A stretch of 64,000 nucleotides of DNA from Microbacterium paraoxydans (lineage in GTDB: Bacteria > Actinomycetota > Actinomycetes > Actinomycetales > Microbacteriaceae): assembly GCF_020524545.1 (NCBI RefSeq), contig NZ_JAIVLG010000002.1, forward strand, positions 62,001 through 126,000, in the 5' to 3' direction. How positions within the stretch are numbered: the first letter of the stretch is position 1; each line of letters starts with the position of its first letter. Positions 15,111-24,053 of the stretch are shown here, one piece after another. A program made the translations under genes and the position numbers. The notes below the pieces were generated by a model. The model made no database searches. It was given only the letters and a program-made list of their open reading frames with translations, and was not told where the DNA came from.

Positions 15111-16394
15111 ATGGGCGATCTGCTCTGGAACATCGCCCTCGTCTTCGCGTTCGTGCTGATCGGCGGTGTGTTCGCTGCGACGGAGATGGCTCTGGTCACG
15201 CTCCGTGAGAGTCAGATCAACGCGATCGGGCAACGGGGTCGTCGTGGGGCGAAGGTCGCGTCACTCGCCCGCAACCCCAACACCTTCCTCTCGGCCGTGC
15301 AGATCGGAGTGACGGTCGCCGGATTCGCCTCGGCCGCCTACGGAGCCACCTCGATCGCTCCGTCGTTGGCGCCGGTGTTCGAGTCGTGGGGGCTCGCCCC
15401 CGCGCTCTCCCTCACGATCGCCACGGTCGTGCTCACCCTCGTGATCGCCTACCTGTCGCTCGTGCTCGGAGAGCTCGTGCCCAAGCGGCTCGCGATCCAG
15501 CGCAACGCCCAGTTCGCGTATGCCGTGGCCCCCGCTCTCAACGGGTTCGCGGTGGTCATGCGACCGGTCATCTGGCTGCTGTCGGTGTCGACCGACGCCC
15601 TGGTGCGACTGCTCGGCGGCGACCCTCAGAAGACGAGCGATGAGATGACCGACGAGGAGGTGCGCGACATCGTCGCAAGCCACCAGGGGCTGCCCGAAGA
15701 CGAGCGTCGGATCCTCGACGATGTGCTTTCGCTGAGGGGCCGCCAGGTCAGTGAGGTCATGCGACCGCGCCCGGAGATGGTGGCGCTGGATGAGGTCGCC
15801 AGCGTCGGTGAGGCGCTGACCCAGGTGCGAGATCTTCCGTACTCGCGGTACCCCGTCTCCCACACGTCGATCGACGACATCACCGGCTTCGTCCACGTGA
15901 GAGACCTGTTCGAGGCCTCAGCGGACGATCCTGCTCGTCCTCTGAGCGCACTCGTGCGCGACATCCCGTACATCCCCTCCAGCGCCCGGGTGCTGCCCAC
16001 TCTCACCCGGATGCGGGCCGAAGGGCACCACATCGCGGTCGTCGTCGACGAGTACGGCGGCACGGATGGCCTGGTCACCCTGGAGGATCTCGTCGAGGAG
16101 GTCGTCGGGGAGATCTTCGACGAATACGACGCCGAGGAGTACTTCTCTGCGGAAGAGGGGCTCGACGGTCGTCTCAACCTGCAGGACTTCGAGGAGGTGA
16201 CCGGACTGGCGATGCCGCGCGGCTCGTCCGACACCATCGCCGGGTTCGTGACCGAGCAGTTGGGGCGTCTCGCGGTCGTCGGTGACACCGTCGAGGTGCC
16301 TGGTGCGTCGATCCAAGTCATGGCGCTCGACCGTCGTCGCATCTCGCGAGTGCGGGTCACACCGCACGAGATCCGGGAGTCCTCCGAGGAGTGA
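15111..16394 (+). CDS. CNNM / HlyC-CorC family membrane protein (hemolysin-like)
   Basis: The 427-aa protein has an N-terminal DUF21 membrane domain (about residues 1-190, with the typical FAATEMALVTLRES). A CBS-pair region follows (about 205-335, VMRPRPEMVALD and GFVHVRDLFEA). The C-terminus is a CorC/HlyC domain (about 345-425). The family is linked to Mg2+ or Co2+ transport; bacterial CorC-type members export Mg2+. It follows terC after a terminator, so co-transcription is uncertain, though both concern divalent metals. Confidence 0.85.
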   Translation: MGDLLWNIALVFAFVLIGGVFAATEMALVTLRESQINAIGQRGRRGAKVASLARNPNTFLSAVQIGVTVAGFASAAYGATSIAPSLAPVFESWGLAPALSLTIATVVLTLVIAYLSLVLGELVPKRLAIQRNAQFAYAVAPALNGFAVVMRPVIWLLSVSTDALVRLLGGDPQKTSDEMTDEEVRDIVASHQGLPEDERRILDDVLSLRGRQVSEVMRPRPEMVALDEVASVGEALTQVRDLPYSRYPVSHTSIDDITGFVHVRDLFEASADDPARPLSALVRDIPYIPSSARVLPTLTRMRAEGHHIAVVVDEYGGTDGLVTLEDLVEEVVGEIFDEYDAEEYFSAEEGLDGRLNLQDFEEVTGLAMPRGSSDTIAGFVTEQLGRLAVVGDTVEVPGASIQVMALDRRRISRVRVTPHEIRESSEE

Positions 16395-16407
16395 TCCGCG
16401 ACCGTGA

Positions 16408-17316
16408 TCACATCGGGAAGCGCACTCCCGTGAGGCGCTCGGCGGCCGTCCATACCCCGGCTCCCGTTGCCGGGGTACGGACGTCGTCCGAGGCGGTCAC
16501 TCGCCGTGGTTCCCCACGGAATTCGAGCAGTCCACCAGGGCCCCAATAGTCGCCGTTCGCCACCTCCGCCGAGGTCGCCGCGTGCACGATCGGCAGCGCT
16601 CCGCCGTCCTTGCCCTGCACGAGCACCCGCGTGGGGGCGGTCAGGGCGCGGACGAAACCGGGGACTTCGGCGAGGCCCGGGCGCGGCGGCGTGAGCGGGT
16701 CGACGGCGTAGCCCGGGTGCGCGACGACCGCCGACCGGGAAGAGTCCGACCAGCGCCGAGCGAGCTCGAAGGCGAAGGCCATCAAGGACGCCTTCGACCG
16801 TCCGTACTGCCGCAGGGAGGATCCGGTCCACGGGTCATCGAGGGTCGCGGGATCGAGCTGCGCGAAACGGTGCGCGATCGAGCCGACCACGACCACGCGG
16901 GCATCCGGTGCGAAGAGCGGTTCGAGCTGCGCCGCGAGGGCGAAGTGGCCGAGGAAGTTGGTGCCCACCATGAGGTCGAAGCCATCGCTCGTGCGCGCGG
17001 CAGGATCGGCCGCCTTCACGCCGGCGTTGCAGATCACCGCATCGAGCCGTTCGTCCACGCCGGCGGCTGCGTCGGACACGCTGCGGAGCGAGCCGAGGTC
17101 GAGCACCGAGGCGCGCAGGTCCGCCTCCGGCACTCGGCTGCGGATCGCGGAGACCGCGGTCTGCGCGCGCTCGGGTGAGCGACAGCCCAACAGCACGCGC
17201 GCTCCGCGAGCGGCCAGCTGCTCGGCGCACCAGTAGCCGATGCCCGCATTCGCGCCCGTGACCAGCACCGTGCGGCCGCGCAGGTCTTCGGCAGGTGTGA
17301 GGGGAGCGGCATCCAT
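16408..17316 (-). CDS. Short-chain dehydrogenase/reductase
   Basis: This is a 302-aa classical SDR with TGANAGIG (cofactor loop, about residues 20-27), CNAG, a catalytic Ser in VVVGSIAH, and the active-site YGRSK. It resembles retinol dehydrogenase/WWOX-type SDRs often annotated as oxidoreductases of unknown substrate. The start codon lies 6 nt after TAGGTT on the minus strand, so the mRNA is probably leaderless. The gene is convergent with the HlyC/CorC gene, only 13 bp between stops. Confidence 0.85.
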   Translation of the reverse strand: MDAAPLTPAEDLRGRTVLVTGANAGIGYWCAEQLAARGARVLLGCRSPERAQTAVSAIRSRVPEADLRASVLDLGSLRSVSDAAAGVDERLDAVICNAGVKAADPAARTSDGFDLMVGTNFLGHFALAAQLEPLFAPDARVVVVGSIAHRFAQLDPATLDDPWTGSSLRQYGRSKASLMAFAFELARRWSDSSRSAVVAHPGYAVDPLTPPRPGLAEVPGFVRALTAPTRVLVQGKDGGALPIVHAATSAEVANGDYWGPGGLLEFRGEPRRVTASDDVRTPATGAGVWTAAERLTGVRFPM

Positions 17317-17348
17317 CCCCCCAACCTACGTGCCGACGACGTCAGCGG

Positions 17349-18017
17349 TCAGTCGTCGCGATGAGTCTCGTGCTCGTCCCCGTCCTCGAGGAGCATTCCG
17401 ATCGAGGTGACACAGGCGTCGCCCTTCCAGGCTTCGATGCCCTCGCGCACGGCGAAGGCGGCGATCACGAGTCCGGCGACGGCATCCGCCCACCACCATC
17501 CGAGCAGCGAGTTGGCGACCAGGCCGATCAGGACGGCGGCGGAAAGGTACGTGCAGATGAGGGTCTGTTTCGAGTCCGCGACCGCTGTCGCCGATCCGAG
17601 TTCTCGACCCGCGCGGCGTTCGGCGAGGGAGAGGAAGGGCATGATCGCGACGCTGACCGCTGTGAGGATGATGCCCATCGTGCTGTGCTCCGGGCGCTCG
17701 GCTGTGAGCAGCGCGATCGCGGAGGTCGCGGTGACGTAGATCGCGAGGGCGAAGAAGGCCACGGCGATCACCCGCAAGGTCGGCTTCTCCCAGCGTTCCG
17801 GGTCGCGGCGGGTGAACTGCCACGCGACGGCGGCTGCGGAGAGCACCTCGATCGTCGAGTCCAGCCCGAAGCCGATGAGAGCCGCTGACGATGCGACCGC
17901 CCCCGCCGTGATCGCGATGATTGCCTCGACCACGTTGTAGCCGATCGTGATGCCGACGATGAGGCGGATGCGACGATGCAGAATCTCCCGACGCGAGTCG
18001 GGGAGCGTCGACGACAT
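17349..18017 (-). CDS. CDF-type heavy-metal cation transporter
   Basis: The 222-aa protein has six predicted transmembrane helices of the cation diffusion facilitator type. In TM2 the usual HxxxD is GFGLD (Gly49, Asp53), as in one actinobacterial subgroup; TM5 has ADSKQT. The cytoplasmic C-terminal domain seen in many CDF proteins is almost absent. The start at 18017 overlaps the stop of the upstream regulator gene by one base (TGATG), so translation is coupled. Given the CmtR-like regulator, the substrate is probably Cd2+, Pb2+ or Zn2+ (inference). Confidence 0.8.
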   Translation of the reverse strand: MSSTLPDSRREILHRRIRLIVGITIGYNVVEAIIAITAGAVASSAALIGFGLDSTIEVLSAAAVAWQFTRRDPERWEKPTLRVIAVAFFALAIYVTATSAIALLTAERPEHSTMGIILTAVSVAIMPFLSLAERRAGRELGSATAVADSKQTLICTYLSAAVLIGLVANSLLGWWWADAVAGLVIAAFAVREGIEAWKGDACVTSIGMLLEDGDEHETHRDD

Positions 18018-18352
18018 CAGCAGGTGCATCCGTCGCCCGAGCAGCAGTCCGGTTCGACGACGAGGGTGACACGCAGGAGCATGTCGAGGGCCGGCGCGAG
18101 GTGGCGGTCAGCCAGTCGATAGCTGCTGCGGCGGCCGTCCGGCACGCTCTCGACGAGCCCGCAGCCGCGGAGACAGGCGAGGTGATTCGACAGGGCTTGG
18201 CGGGAGACACCGAGGGCTTCCGCCAGATCGGCGGGGTAGCGGGGGGCTTCGCGCAGAGCCAGGAGCACGCCGGCACGGGTGGGATCGGAGAGCGCATGTC
18301 CCAGGCGAGCGACGGCGGACGTGTGGGACAGGGAGGCGAGAGCGGTTGTCAC
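18017..18352 (-). CDS. cmtR: CmtR-like ArsR/SmtB metal-sensing repressor
   Basis: The 111-aa winged-helix repressor has its recognition helix near residues 48-62. Cys60 and Cys64 form the CLRGC motif, the same arrangement as the Cd/Pb-binding Cys57/Cys61 of Mycobacterium CmtR. The C-terminus carries four more Cys (103, 104, 109, 111; DCCSGDGCTC), which probably supply the third ligand. It heads a two-gene operon with the CDF exporter. The GTG start lies 7 nt after TATCAT, consistent with a leaderless transcript and autorepression. Confidence 0.85.
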   Translation of the reverse strand: MTTALASLSHTSAVARLGHALSDPTRAGVLLALREAPRYPADLAEALGVSRQALSNHLACLRGCGLVESVPDGRRSSYRLADRHLAPALDMLLRVTLVVEPDCCSGDGCTC

Positions 18353-18359
18353 GTGCTCG

Positions 18360-18388
18360 ATGATACAGAAGATGATGAATTCAGGAAA
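18360..18388 (-). promoter_or_regulatory. Putative cmtR promoter
   Basis: A TATCAT -10 hexamer (18360-18365) lies 7 nt before the GTG start. A weak -35 (TTTCCT, 18383-18388) sits 17 bp upstream. The spacer is unusually AT-rich (GAATTCATCATCTTC) and is the natural place for the repressor operator. Confidence 0.45.
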
Positions 18389-18435
18389 TCATGAACAAAG
18401 AGAGAGGGCACGACGGCGCCTCCCGACGTCAGCGG

Positions 18436-18981
18436 TCAGCGGATCGCGTAGACCGCGCCGCCGACGATCACCGCGACGACGGTCGTCCAGCCGATGATGG
18501 CGATGGCCTGCCAGAAGAGGATGCGCGCCTTGCCGATGCCGGAGGCTGCGAGCATCGTCGCGGTGAACTGCGTCGGCAGCAGGAGCGGTCCGAGCAGACT
18601 GACGCCGGGCACGCCGTAGCGTTCGAAGGCGCGCTGGAACTTCTCCTTGCGGGCGGAACCGCGCCCGGAGTCGGCGGCCTCGACCACCGCGGCCGTTTCC
18701 GTCGTGCCGCCGCCGGCGAGGGCGGCCGTTCTGGCGCGCGAGCGGTTCACGACCGCCTGACGTGCACCGGAGCTCGCCAGCACCAGCACCGCGACGCAGA
18801 GGAAGTTGCCGACCATCGCGGCGATTGCCGCGACCACCGGAGGGATACCGCCGAGGATCCCGATGCTCACCGCGCCCTCGCCCTCGATGAAGGGGATCGC
18901 GCCGGCGAGGGCGACGATGAGCGGCTGCACGAACTCGGGGACCTGGGCGACCAGGTTCTGGAAGGTCTCGATGAGGTTCAT
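18436..18981 (-). CDS. Small multidrug export family membrane protein
   Basis: The 181-aa protein matches the Sm_multidrug_ex family: an early PFIEGEGAVSIGI membrane motif, a charged central loop (about residues 75-110) and a second conserved half (RYGVPGVSLLGPLLLPTQFTA). The start at 18981 follows AGGGAGCCCCC. It is divergent from a DesK/DesR-type two-component system, which may regulate it. Actual drug export by this family is poorly established. Confidence 0.75.
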   Translation of the reverse strand: MNLIETFQNLVAQVPEFVQPLIVALAGAIPFIEGEGAVSIGILGGIPPVVAAIAAMVGNFLCVAVLVLASSGARQAVVNRSRARTAALAGGGTTETAAVVEAADSGRGSARKEKFQRAFERYGVPGVSLLGPLLLPTQFTATMLAASGIGKARILFWQAIAIIGWTTVVAVIVGGAVYAIR

Positions 18982-19104
18982 GGGGGCTCCCTGCTGTCGG
19001 TGCGAGCGGTGTCTCCGCCGCGATGATCCCAGTCCAGTCGAGGAGCATCCGCGGCGGCAGTGTCGGCCCGTCACCTGTTCCCCTGCGGTTCGCACGGTGA
19101 TCCC

Positions 19105-19118
19105 GTGACATGTGTCAC
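19105..19118. promoter_or_regulatory. Palindrome GTGACA-TG-TGTCAC, candidate operator
   Basis: Two perfect 6-bp arms flank a 2-bp spacer. It lies between the divergent exporter and histidine-kinase genes, directly upstream of the kinase -10 hexamer TATCGT (19124-19129). Confidence 0.5.
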
Positions 19119-19135
19119 GCCTCTATCGTGGGAGC

Positions 19136-20332
19136 GTGAGTTCCGTCCCCACGACGCCTGCCGCCGAGCCGATGCCCGGCGCCCGCCAGCTCGCCAGGGG
19201 CATCACCGCCACCTGGTGGTACACCGCGAGTGCCGTGGTGTTCTTCGAGCTCATGCTGGTCGCCGCGTGGACCGGTGTCACGGCCGCCGTCGACGTGCGC
19301 GGGGGCACGATCCTCGTGGTCGCGATCGGTGGCGTGCTCTGGTGCGCCTCGACCATGCTGCTGCTCGCCGACTACCGCAGCCGCATCGACGCCGGCCCCG
19401 GTGTCGCGTGGGGGCGCCTGGCCGTGCCCTTCCTGGTGGCGGTCGCGTACGGGGCGGTGGCGGGATCGGTGGTCGGTAGCTGGGCGCTCGTGGCCATGCC
19501 GGTCGCGCAGTTCTTCGTGCTCCTGAGATGGCCGCGCGGGATCCGGGTGCGGGTGGCCGGTGCGGCGACGCTGCTGCTCGTGGCCCTGACGGCGGTGGAC
19601 TCCACTGCGAGGGGCGACACGAGCCTCCCGGTGTGGCTGCCCGCCGTGTATGCCGTCCTGCTGCCGGCGATGACCGTGAGTTCGCTCTGGTGGTGGGATG
19701 TCCTGGTCACGCTCGACCGGGCCCGTGCCTCGGAGGCCAAGCTCGCCGCGACGCAGGAGCGCCTGCGGGTGGCGACCGACGTGCACGACCTGCAGGGGCA
19801 TCACCTCCAGGTCATCGCGTTGCAGCTGGAACTCGCGGAGCGGCTGCTGCCGACCGATGCCGAGGCCGGGAGGGAACAGCTCCGGGCCGCCCGGCTCAGC
19901 GTCGACGAGGCGCGACAGGGGACCAGGGACCTCGCGACCCGCTTCCGGTCCGTTCCGCTCGGCGATGAGCTCGCCAATGCGCGAGACCTCCTGACCGCGG
20001 CCGGGCTCGCGGTGGAGGCCGTAATCGACGCGGATGCCGATGCCGCACCGGGCTCCGCGCTGGGACCGGTCATCCGCGAGACGACGACGAATGTGCTGCG
20101 CCACGGGGGCGGCGGCCGCGCTCGGCTGGTGCTGGCGCGGGTCGGAGGTTTCTGGCGATACGAGATCGCGAACGACAGGGCGCCCGGAGCGACGGTCGAG
20201 CACGACGGGTCGGGCCTCGAGGGGGTTCGGCGGCGGATCGAGGAGGCGCAGGGCTCTCTGGAGGTGCGTCGCGACGCCGGCGAGTTCGCGGTCGTCGTGA
20301 CCGTCCCGTCGCAGCCGGAGGAGGGACGATGA
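19136..20332 (+). CDS. DesK/NarX-type sensor histidine kinase
   Basis: The roughly 398-aa protein has five to six transmembrane helices in the first 190 residues. A HisKA_3 dimerisation domain follows with its phospho-acceptor His in TDVHDLQGHHLQVIALQ, then an HATPase domain with N-box ETTTNVLRHGG and GSGLEGVRRR. There is no extracellular sensor domain, so it probably senses within the membrane. The GTG start at 19136 follows TATCGT by 6 nt (leaderless). The stop overlaps the response-regulator start (ATGA). Confidence 0.85.
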   Translation: MSSVPTTPAAEPMPGARQLARGITATWWYTASAVVFFELMLVAAWTGVTAAVDVRGGTILVVAIGGVLWCASTMLLLADYRSRIDAGPGVAWGRLAVPFLVAVAYGAVAGSVVGSWALVAMPVAQFFVLLRWPRGIRVRVAGAATLLLVALTAVDSTARGDTSLPVWLPAVYAVLLPAMTVSSLWWWDVLVTLDRARASEAKLAATQERLRVATDVHDLQGHHLQVIALQLELAERLLPTDAEAGREQLRAARLSVDEARQGTRDLATRFRSVPLGDELANARDLLTAAGLAVEAVIDADADAAPGSALGPVIRETTTNVLRHGGGGRARLVLARVGGFWRYEIANDRAPGATVEHDGSGLEGVRRRIEEAQGSLEVRRDAGEFAVVVTVPSQPEEGR

Positions 20333-20931
20333 TCCGCGTGCTGCTCGCCGACGACGAGGCGATGATCCGCTCCGCACTCGCCGCGCTGCTGCGACTCGAG
20401 GCGGACATCGACGTCGTCGCAGAGTGCGCCGACGGCGAGGAGGCTGTCGCCGAGGCTCTGCGCCTGCAACCCGACGTGTGTCTGCTGGATCTGGAGATGC
20501 CCGGTCTGGATGGGGTGCAGGTCGCCGAGAGGCTACACCGTGCGATCCCGACGCGCTGCGTGGTGGTCACCCGTCACGCCCGTCCAGGTGTGCTGCGGCG
20601 AGCCCTGGCATCCGGCGTCTCCGGCTTCCTGCCGAAGTCCCGGGGTGCGGACGAGGTCGCCGCCGTCATCCGCCGAGTCGCGGCAGGAGCCCGCTACGTG
20701 GATCCGGAGATCGCGGCGGACGCTCTGAGCGATGAGCGCTCTCCTCTCACGGATCGCGAGCTCGACGTGCTGCGGGCGGGGCGGCGCGGGGAGACCACCG
20801 GCCAGATCGCGCGGTCCCTCGCTCTCGCGCCCGGCACCGTGCGCAACCACATCTCCGTGATCCTCGGCAAACTCAGCGTCGACACCCGCCAGCAGGCCGT
20901 GCTCACCGCCGAGGAGCGCGGTTGGATCTGA
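20329..20931 (+). CDS. NarL/DesR-family response regulator
   Basis: The 200-aa protein has a receiver domain (about residues 1-118, acidic pocket DDE, phospho-Asp in LLDLEMPG) and a LuxR-type HTH (about 135-198, LTDRELDVLR ... ARSLALAPGTVRNHISVILGKL). Translation is coupled to the upstream kinase by a 4-nt overlap. The likely target is the divergent exporter and/or its own operon through the palindrome at 19105. Confidence 0.9.
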   Translation: MIRVLLADDEAMIRSALAALLRLEADIDVVAECADGEEAVAEALRLQPDVCLLDLEMPGLDGVQVAERLHRAIPTRCVVVTRHARPGVLRRALASGVSGFLPKSRGADEVAAVIRRVAAGARYVDPEIAADALSDERSPLTDRELDVLRAGRRGETTGQIARSLALAPGTVRNHISVILGKLSVDTRQQAVLTAEERGWI

Positions 20932-21069
20932 TCGCCGATACCTCATCGCACCTCCGGCGCCTGCTCGCCCCGAGATGAGGCGCGGGATCGTGGTGTCCGT
21001 CATCCCGTCATCCCGACCGGGAACACCCTGCGAGAATGGACGTGCCGAGTCCCGAGCCGAGGAGCCAAC

Positions 21070-22473
21070 GTGCAGTTCATCTCCACCCGCGGCGGCATGC
21101 AGCCGCAGTCGTTCAGCGAGACGCTGTTGGAGGGCCTCGCGCCCGATGGCGGCCTCGCAGTGCCGGAGACCATGCCGACCGTCGACGGCGAGACGCTCGA
21201 GCGCTGGCGGGCACTGACCTATCCGCAGCTCGCGACCGAGGTGCTCGGGCTGTTCGCGACCGACATCCCCCGCGCCGACCTGGCCCGGATGACATCCGCT
21301 GCGTACGCCGACTTCCCCGACGGTGTCGTGCCGCTGCGGACGATCGACGAGGAACTCACCCTCGTCGGACTCTCCGAGGGGCCGACTCTCGCGTTCAAGG
21401 ACATGGCGATGCAGTTCCTGGGGCAGGTGCTCGAGTACACGCTGGAGCGCAAGGGATCGGTGCTCAACATCCTCGGTGCCACGTCGGGAGACACCGGGTC
21501 GGCGGCCGAGCACGCGCTCCGTGGCAAGGAGCGCGTCGCGGTGTTCATGCTGTCGCCGCAGGGTCGCATGAGCGCGTTTCAGCGCGCGCAGATGTTCTCG
21601 CTGGACGAAGCGAACGTGCACAACATCGCCGTCGAGGGTGTCTTCGACGACTGCCAGAATCTCGTCAAGAAGCTCGCCGGCGACCTCGACTTCAAGCGCA
21701 CCCAGCACCTCGGTGCGGTGAACTCCATCAACCTCGCACGCATCACGGCGCAGACGGTCTACTACTTCTGGGCGTGGCTGCGGGCGACGGATGCGGGGGG
21801 CTGGACCGAGCTCTCCTTCACGGTGCCGTCCGGCAACTTCGGCAACATCCTCTCGGGCTTCTTCGCGAAGCAGATGGGTCTGCCCATCCGCCGCCTGGTG
21901 CTCGCGGCGAATGAGAACAACGTGCTGGACGAGTTCTTCCGAACGGGTGTGTATCGCCCGCGCAGCGCTGCTCAGACGCTTGCCACCTCCAGCCCGTCGA
22001 TGGACATCTCGAAGGCGTCGAACCTGGAGCGTTTCATCTTCGAGCTGGTCGGCCGTGATGCGCATCGCGTCGTCGGCGCCTGGCGGGAGCTCGACGAGCA
22101 GGGCTTCTTCGACTTCTCCGCGGATCAGGAGCGCTTCCTCGAGGAGTTCGGGATCGTCAGCGGCACCTCGACCCACGAGGACCGGTTGGCGACCATCCGC
22201 TCGGTGTACGAGACGACGGGCGAGGTCATCGACCCGCACACGGCCGACGGCGTCAAGGTCGCGCGGGAGTACGTCGAGCCCGGTGTGCCCATGCTCGTGC
22301 TCGAGACCGCGAAACCCGAGAAGTTCGCCGAGACGATCCAGGAGGCGCTCGGTGTGGAGCTCGGCTACGCGCCGGAGCTGCAGGAGATGCTCGACGCCCC
22401 GCAGCACGTGACCGAGATGCCCGACGACGAGCACGCACTCCGCGCGTTCATCGAGGAGAACGCGCTGCGCTGA
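21070..22473 (+). CDS. thrC: Threonine synthase
   Basis: The 467-aa PLP enzyme converts O-phosphohomoserine to threonine. The Schiff-base lysine is Lys110 in PTLAFKDMAMQ. The phosphate-binding loop (GATSGDTGSAAEHAL) and NSINLARITAQ are present. The length fits the longer thrC class with an N-terminal TRGG motif. The GTG start follows GAGGAGCC. It stands alone here, away from hom and thrB. A long two-tier hairpin follows. Confidence 0.95.
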   Translation: MQFISTRGGMQPQSFSETLLEGLAPDGGLAVPETMPTVDGETLERWRALTYPQLATEVLGLFATDIPRADLARMTSAAYADFPDGVVPLRTIDEELTLVGLSEGPTLAFKDMAMQFLGQVLEYTLERKGSVLNILGATSGDTGSAAEHALRGKERVAVFMLSPQGRMSAFQRAQMFSLDEANVHNIAVEGVFDDCQNLVKKLAGDLDFKRTQHLGAVNSINLARITAQTVYYFWAWLRATDAGGWTELSFTVPSGNFGNILSGFFAKQMGLPIRRLVLAANENNVLDEFFRTGVYRPRSAAQTLATSSPSMDISKASNLERFIFELVGRDAHRVVGAWRELDEQGFFDFSADQERFLEEFGIVSGTSTHEDRLATIRSVYETTGEVIDPHTADGVKVAREYVEPGVPMLVLETAKPEKFAETIQEALGVELGYAPELQEMLDAPQHVTEMPDDEHALRAFIEENALR

Positions 22474-22481
22474 CCTCTACT

Positions 22482-22563
22482 GTCGACGCCCCCTCTGCCC
22501 GTCGACACCCCCTCTGCGCAGCGTGCGCCTACGGGGGTGTGGACGCGAGGAGGGGGCGTCGAC
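22482..22563. terminator. Two-tier long hairpin after thrC
   Basis: A perfect outer stem of 14 bp pairs 22482-22495 with 22550-22563. An inner stem of 12 bp with one mismatch pairs 22501-22512 with 22533-22544. The structure probably ends thrC transcription and insulates the operon downstream. Confidence 0.65.
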
Positions 22564-22564
22564 G

Positions 22565-22610
22565 TGTGCGATCTGCACATCCATAAGCGAGGTTCGTGCG
22601 ATCTGCACAT
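22565..22610. promoter_or_regulatory. Twin operator-like repeats before the permease/DUF917 operon
   Basis: The 15-mer GTGCGATCTGCACAT occurs at 22566-22580 and 22596-22610, exactly 30 bp apart (about three helical turns). Each is centred on an inverted repeat, (T)GTGC-N5-GCAC(A). A candidate promoter follows at once (-35 GTGAGA 22611-22616, -10 TACTGT 22634-22639). The operon's own PucR-type regulator is the natural candidate protein. Confidence 0.6.
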
Positions 22611-22674
22611 GTGAGACGAGTGTGGGGCGTAGCTACTGTGGCGCACAACCCGTTCCCTCTCCCGAAGGATCCTC

Positions 22675-24012
22675 ATGGCACGCACGGCGCATCCAGACGA
22701 CTTCGCGCTCTCCCGAGTGACGCCCGAGGCCCGCAAACCCTGGTTCGGAATCGCCGTGCAGCGATTCGGGCAGGTCTCGGCCCTCTCGCAGTTCCTCCTC
22801 GGCGCGACTCTCGGCTACAGCATGACTTTCGGCGAGGCCGTCCTCGCCTTCCTCTTCGGCTCGATCATCCTCGAAGTCATCATGTGCGTGGTCGGCTTCA
22901 TCGGCCAGCGTGAGGGCCTCAACACCGCTCTGCTCGCGCGCTGGACCGGCTTCGGCGAGATCGGTGCCTCTCTCGTGGGGCTCGCGATCGGGATCAGCCT
23001 CATCGGCTGGTTCGGCATCCAGTCCGCCATCTCGGCGCAGTCGCTCGACGCCCTGATGCCCGGCGCGCTGCCGGTCTGGGCGTGGAGCCTGATCTTCGGT
23101 CTCGCCGTCACCGCGATCGTCGCCTTCGGCTTCGTCGGCATGCAGTGGCTAGCGAACATCACGGTGCCGCTGTTCCTGATCCTGGTCGGCTGGTCGGTCA
23201 TCTCCGAGCTCAGTCGGCACGACATCGGCGAGCTGCTCACGGGGCCCGCACCCGGACCGACGATGAGCGTCTGGGCCGGCACCGGCATCGTCGCGGGTGG
23301 ACTCATCGTCGGCGCGATCATCACCGGTGACATGACCCGCTTCAACCGCTCGCGCGCCGACGTCGTCAAGCAGACCGTCCTGGGCGTCTCGCTCGGTGAG
23401 TTCGTGATCGGACTCGCCGGTGTCCTGCTGGCTCACGCGGCTGCGACCGGAGACATCGTCGCGATCGTGACGTCGTCGGTCGGCTTCATCGGACTCTTCA
23501 TCGTGCTCACCGGCACCTTGAAGATCAACGACTGGAACCTGTACTCGTCGACCCTCGGCCTGGTGAATTTCATCTCGACGGCGTTCGGCAAGAACCTACA
23601 TCGCGTCACGACGACGATCGTGCTGGGTGTCGTCGGGTCCATCCTGGCCGCGGTCGGCATCCTCGGACAGTTCACGGAGTTCCTGATCGTGCTCAGCGTC
23701 GCGTTCCCTCCGATCGCCGGCATCATGGTCGCCGAGTACTACGTGGTGCGCCGCTGGCGTCCTGAGCTCGACGCGACCCGCGAGGCGGGTACCCTTCCGG
23801 CGACCGCGCCGCGCATCGTTCCCGCGACGATCGTCGTGTGGCTGGTGTCCGCGCTCGTCGGCTACTTCGTCACGTGGGGCATCCCGTCGCTGCTCAGCCT
23901 CTTCCTCTCGATGGCGCTCTACATCGTGGCGGGCAAGCTCGGCTGGGTCCGCGGAGTGGGTGTCGCGAACACACGGCACGCGCGCCCGGTCGAAGAGACA
24001 GCCACGGCCTGA
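22675..24012 (+). CDS. NCS1-family purine/cytosine permease-like transporter
   Basis: The 445-aa protein has about twelve transmembrane helices. The family features GATLGYSMTFGEA in TM1 and GAIITGDMTRF in the middle match CodB/NCS1 carriers of nucleobases, hydantoins and related heterocycles. RBS: GAAGGA before ATG. It is the first gene of an operon with HyuA-like, DUF917 and PucR genes, so it probably imports the operon's substrate, which cannot be named from sequence. Confidence 0.85.
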   Translation: MARTAHPDDFALSRVTPEARKPWFGIAVQRFGQVSALSQFLLGATLGYSMTFGEAVLAFLFGSIILEVIMCVVGFIGQREGLNTALLARWTGFGEIGASLVGLAIGISLIGWFGIQSAISAQSLDALMPGALPVWAWSLIFGLAVTAIVAFGFVGMQWLANITVPLFLILVGWSVISELSRHDIGELLTGPAPGPTMSVWAGTGIVAGGLIVGAIITGDMTRFNRSRADVVKQTVLGVSLGEFVIGLAGVLLAHAAATGDIVAIVTSSVGFIGLFIVLTGTLKINDWNLYSSTLGLVNFISTAFGKNLHRVTTTIVLGVVGSILAAVGILGQFTEFLIVLSVAFPPIAGIMVAEYYVVRRWRPELDATREAGTLPATAPRIVPATIVVWLVSALVGYFVTWGIPSLLSLFLSMALYIVAGKLGWVRGVGVANTRHARPVEETATA

Positions 24013-24053
24013 GCCGCGCCGAGTCAGACAAGAACCACAGGAAAGCGAGAATC

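Noticed and set aside
20941..20980. CCTCATC/GATGAGG inverted repeat after the response regulator
   Set aside because: Only 7 bp with a 26-nt loop; too weak to call a terminator.
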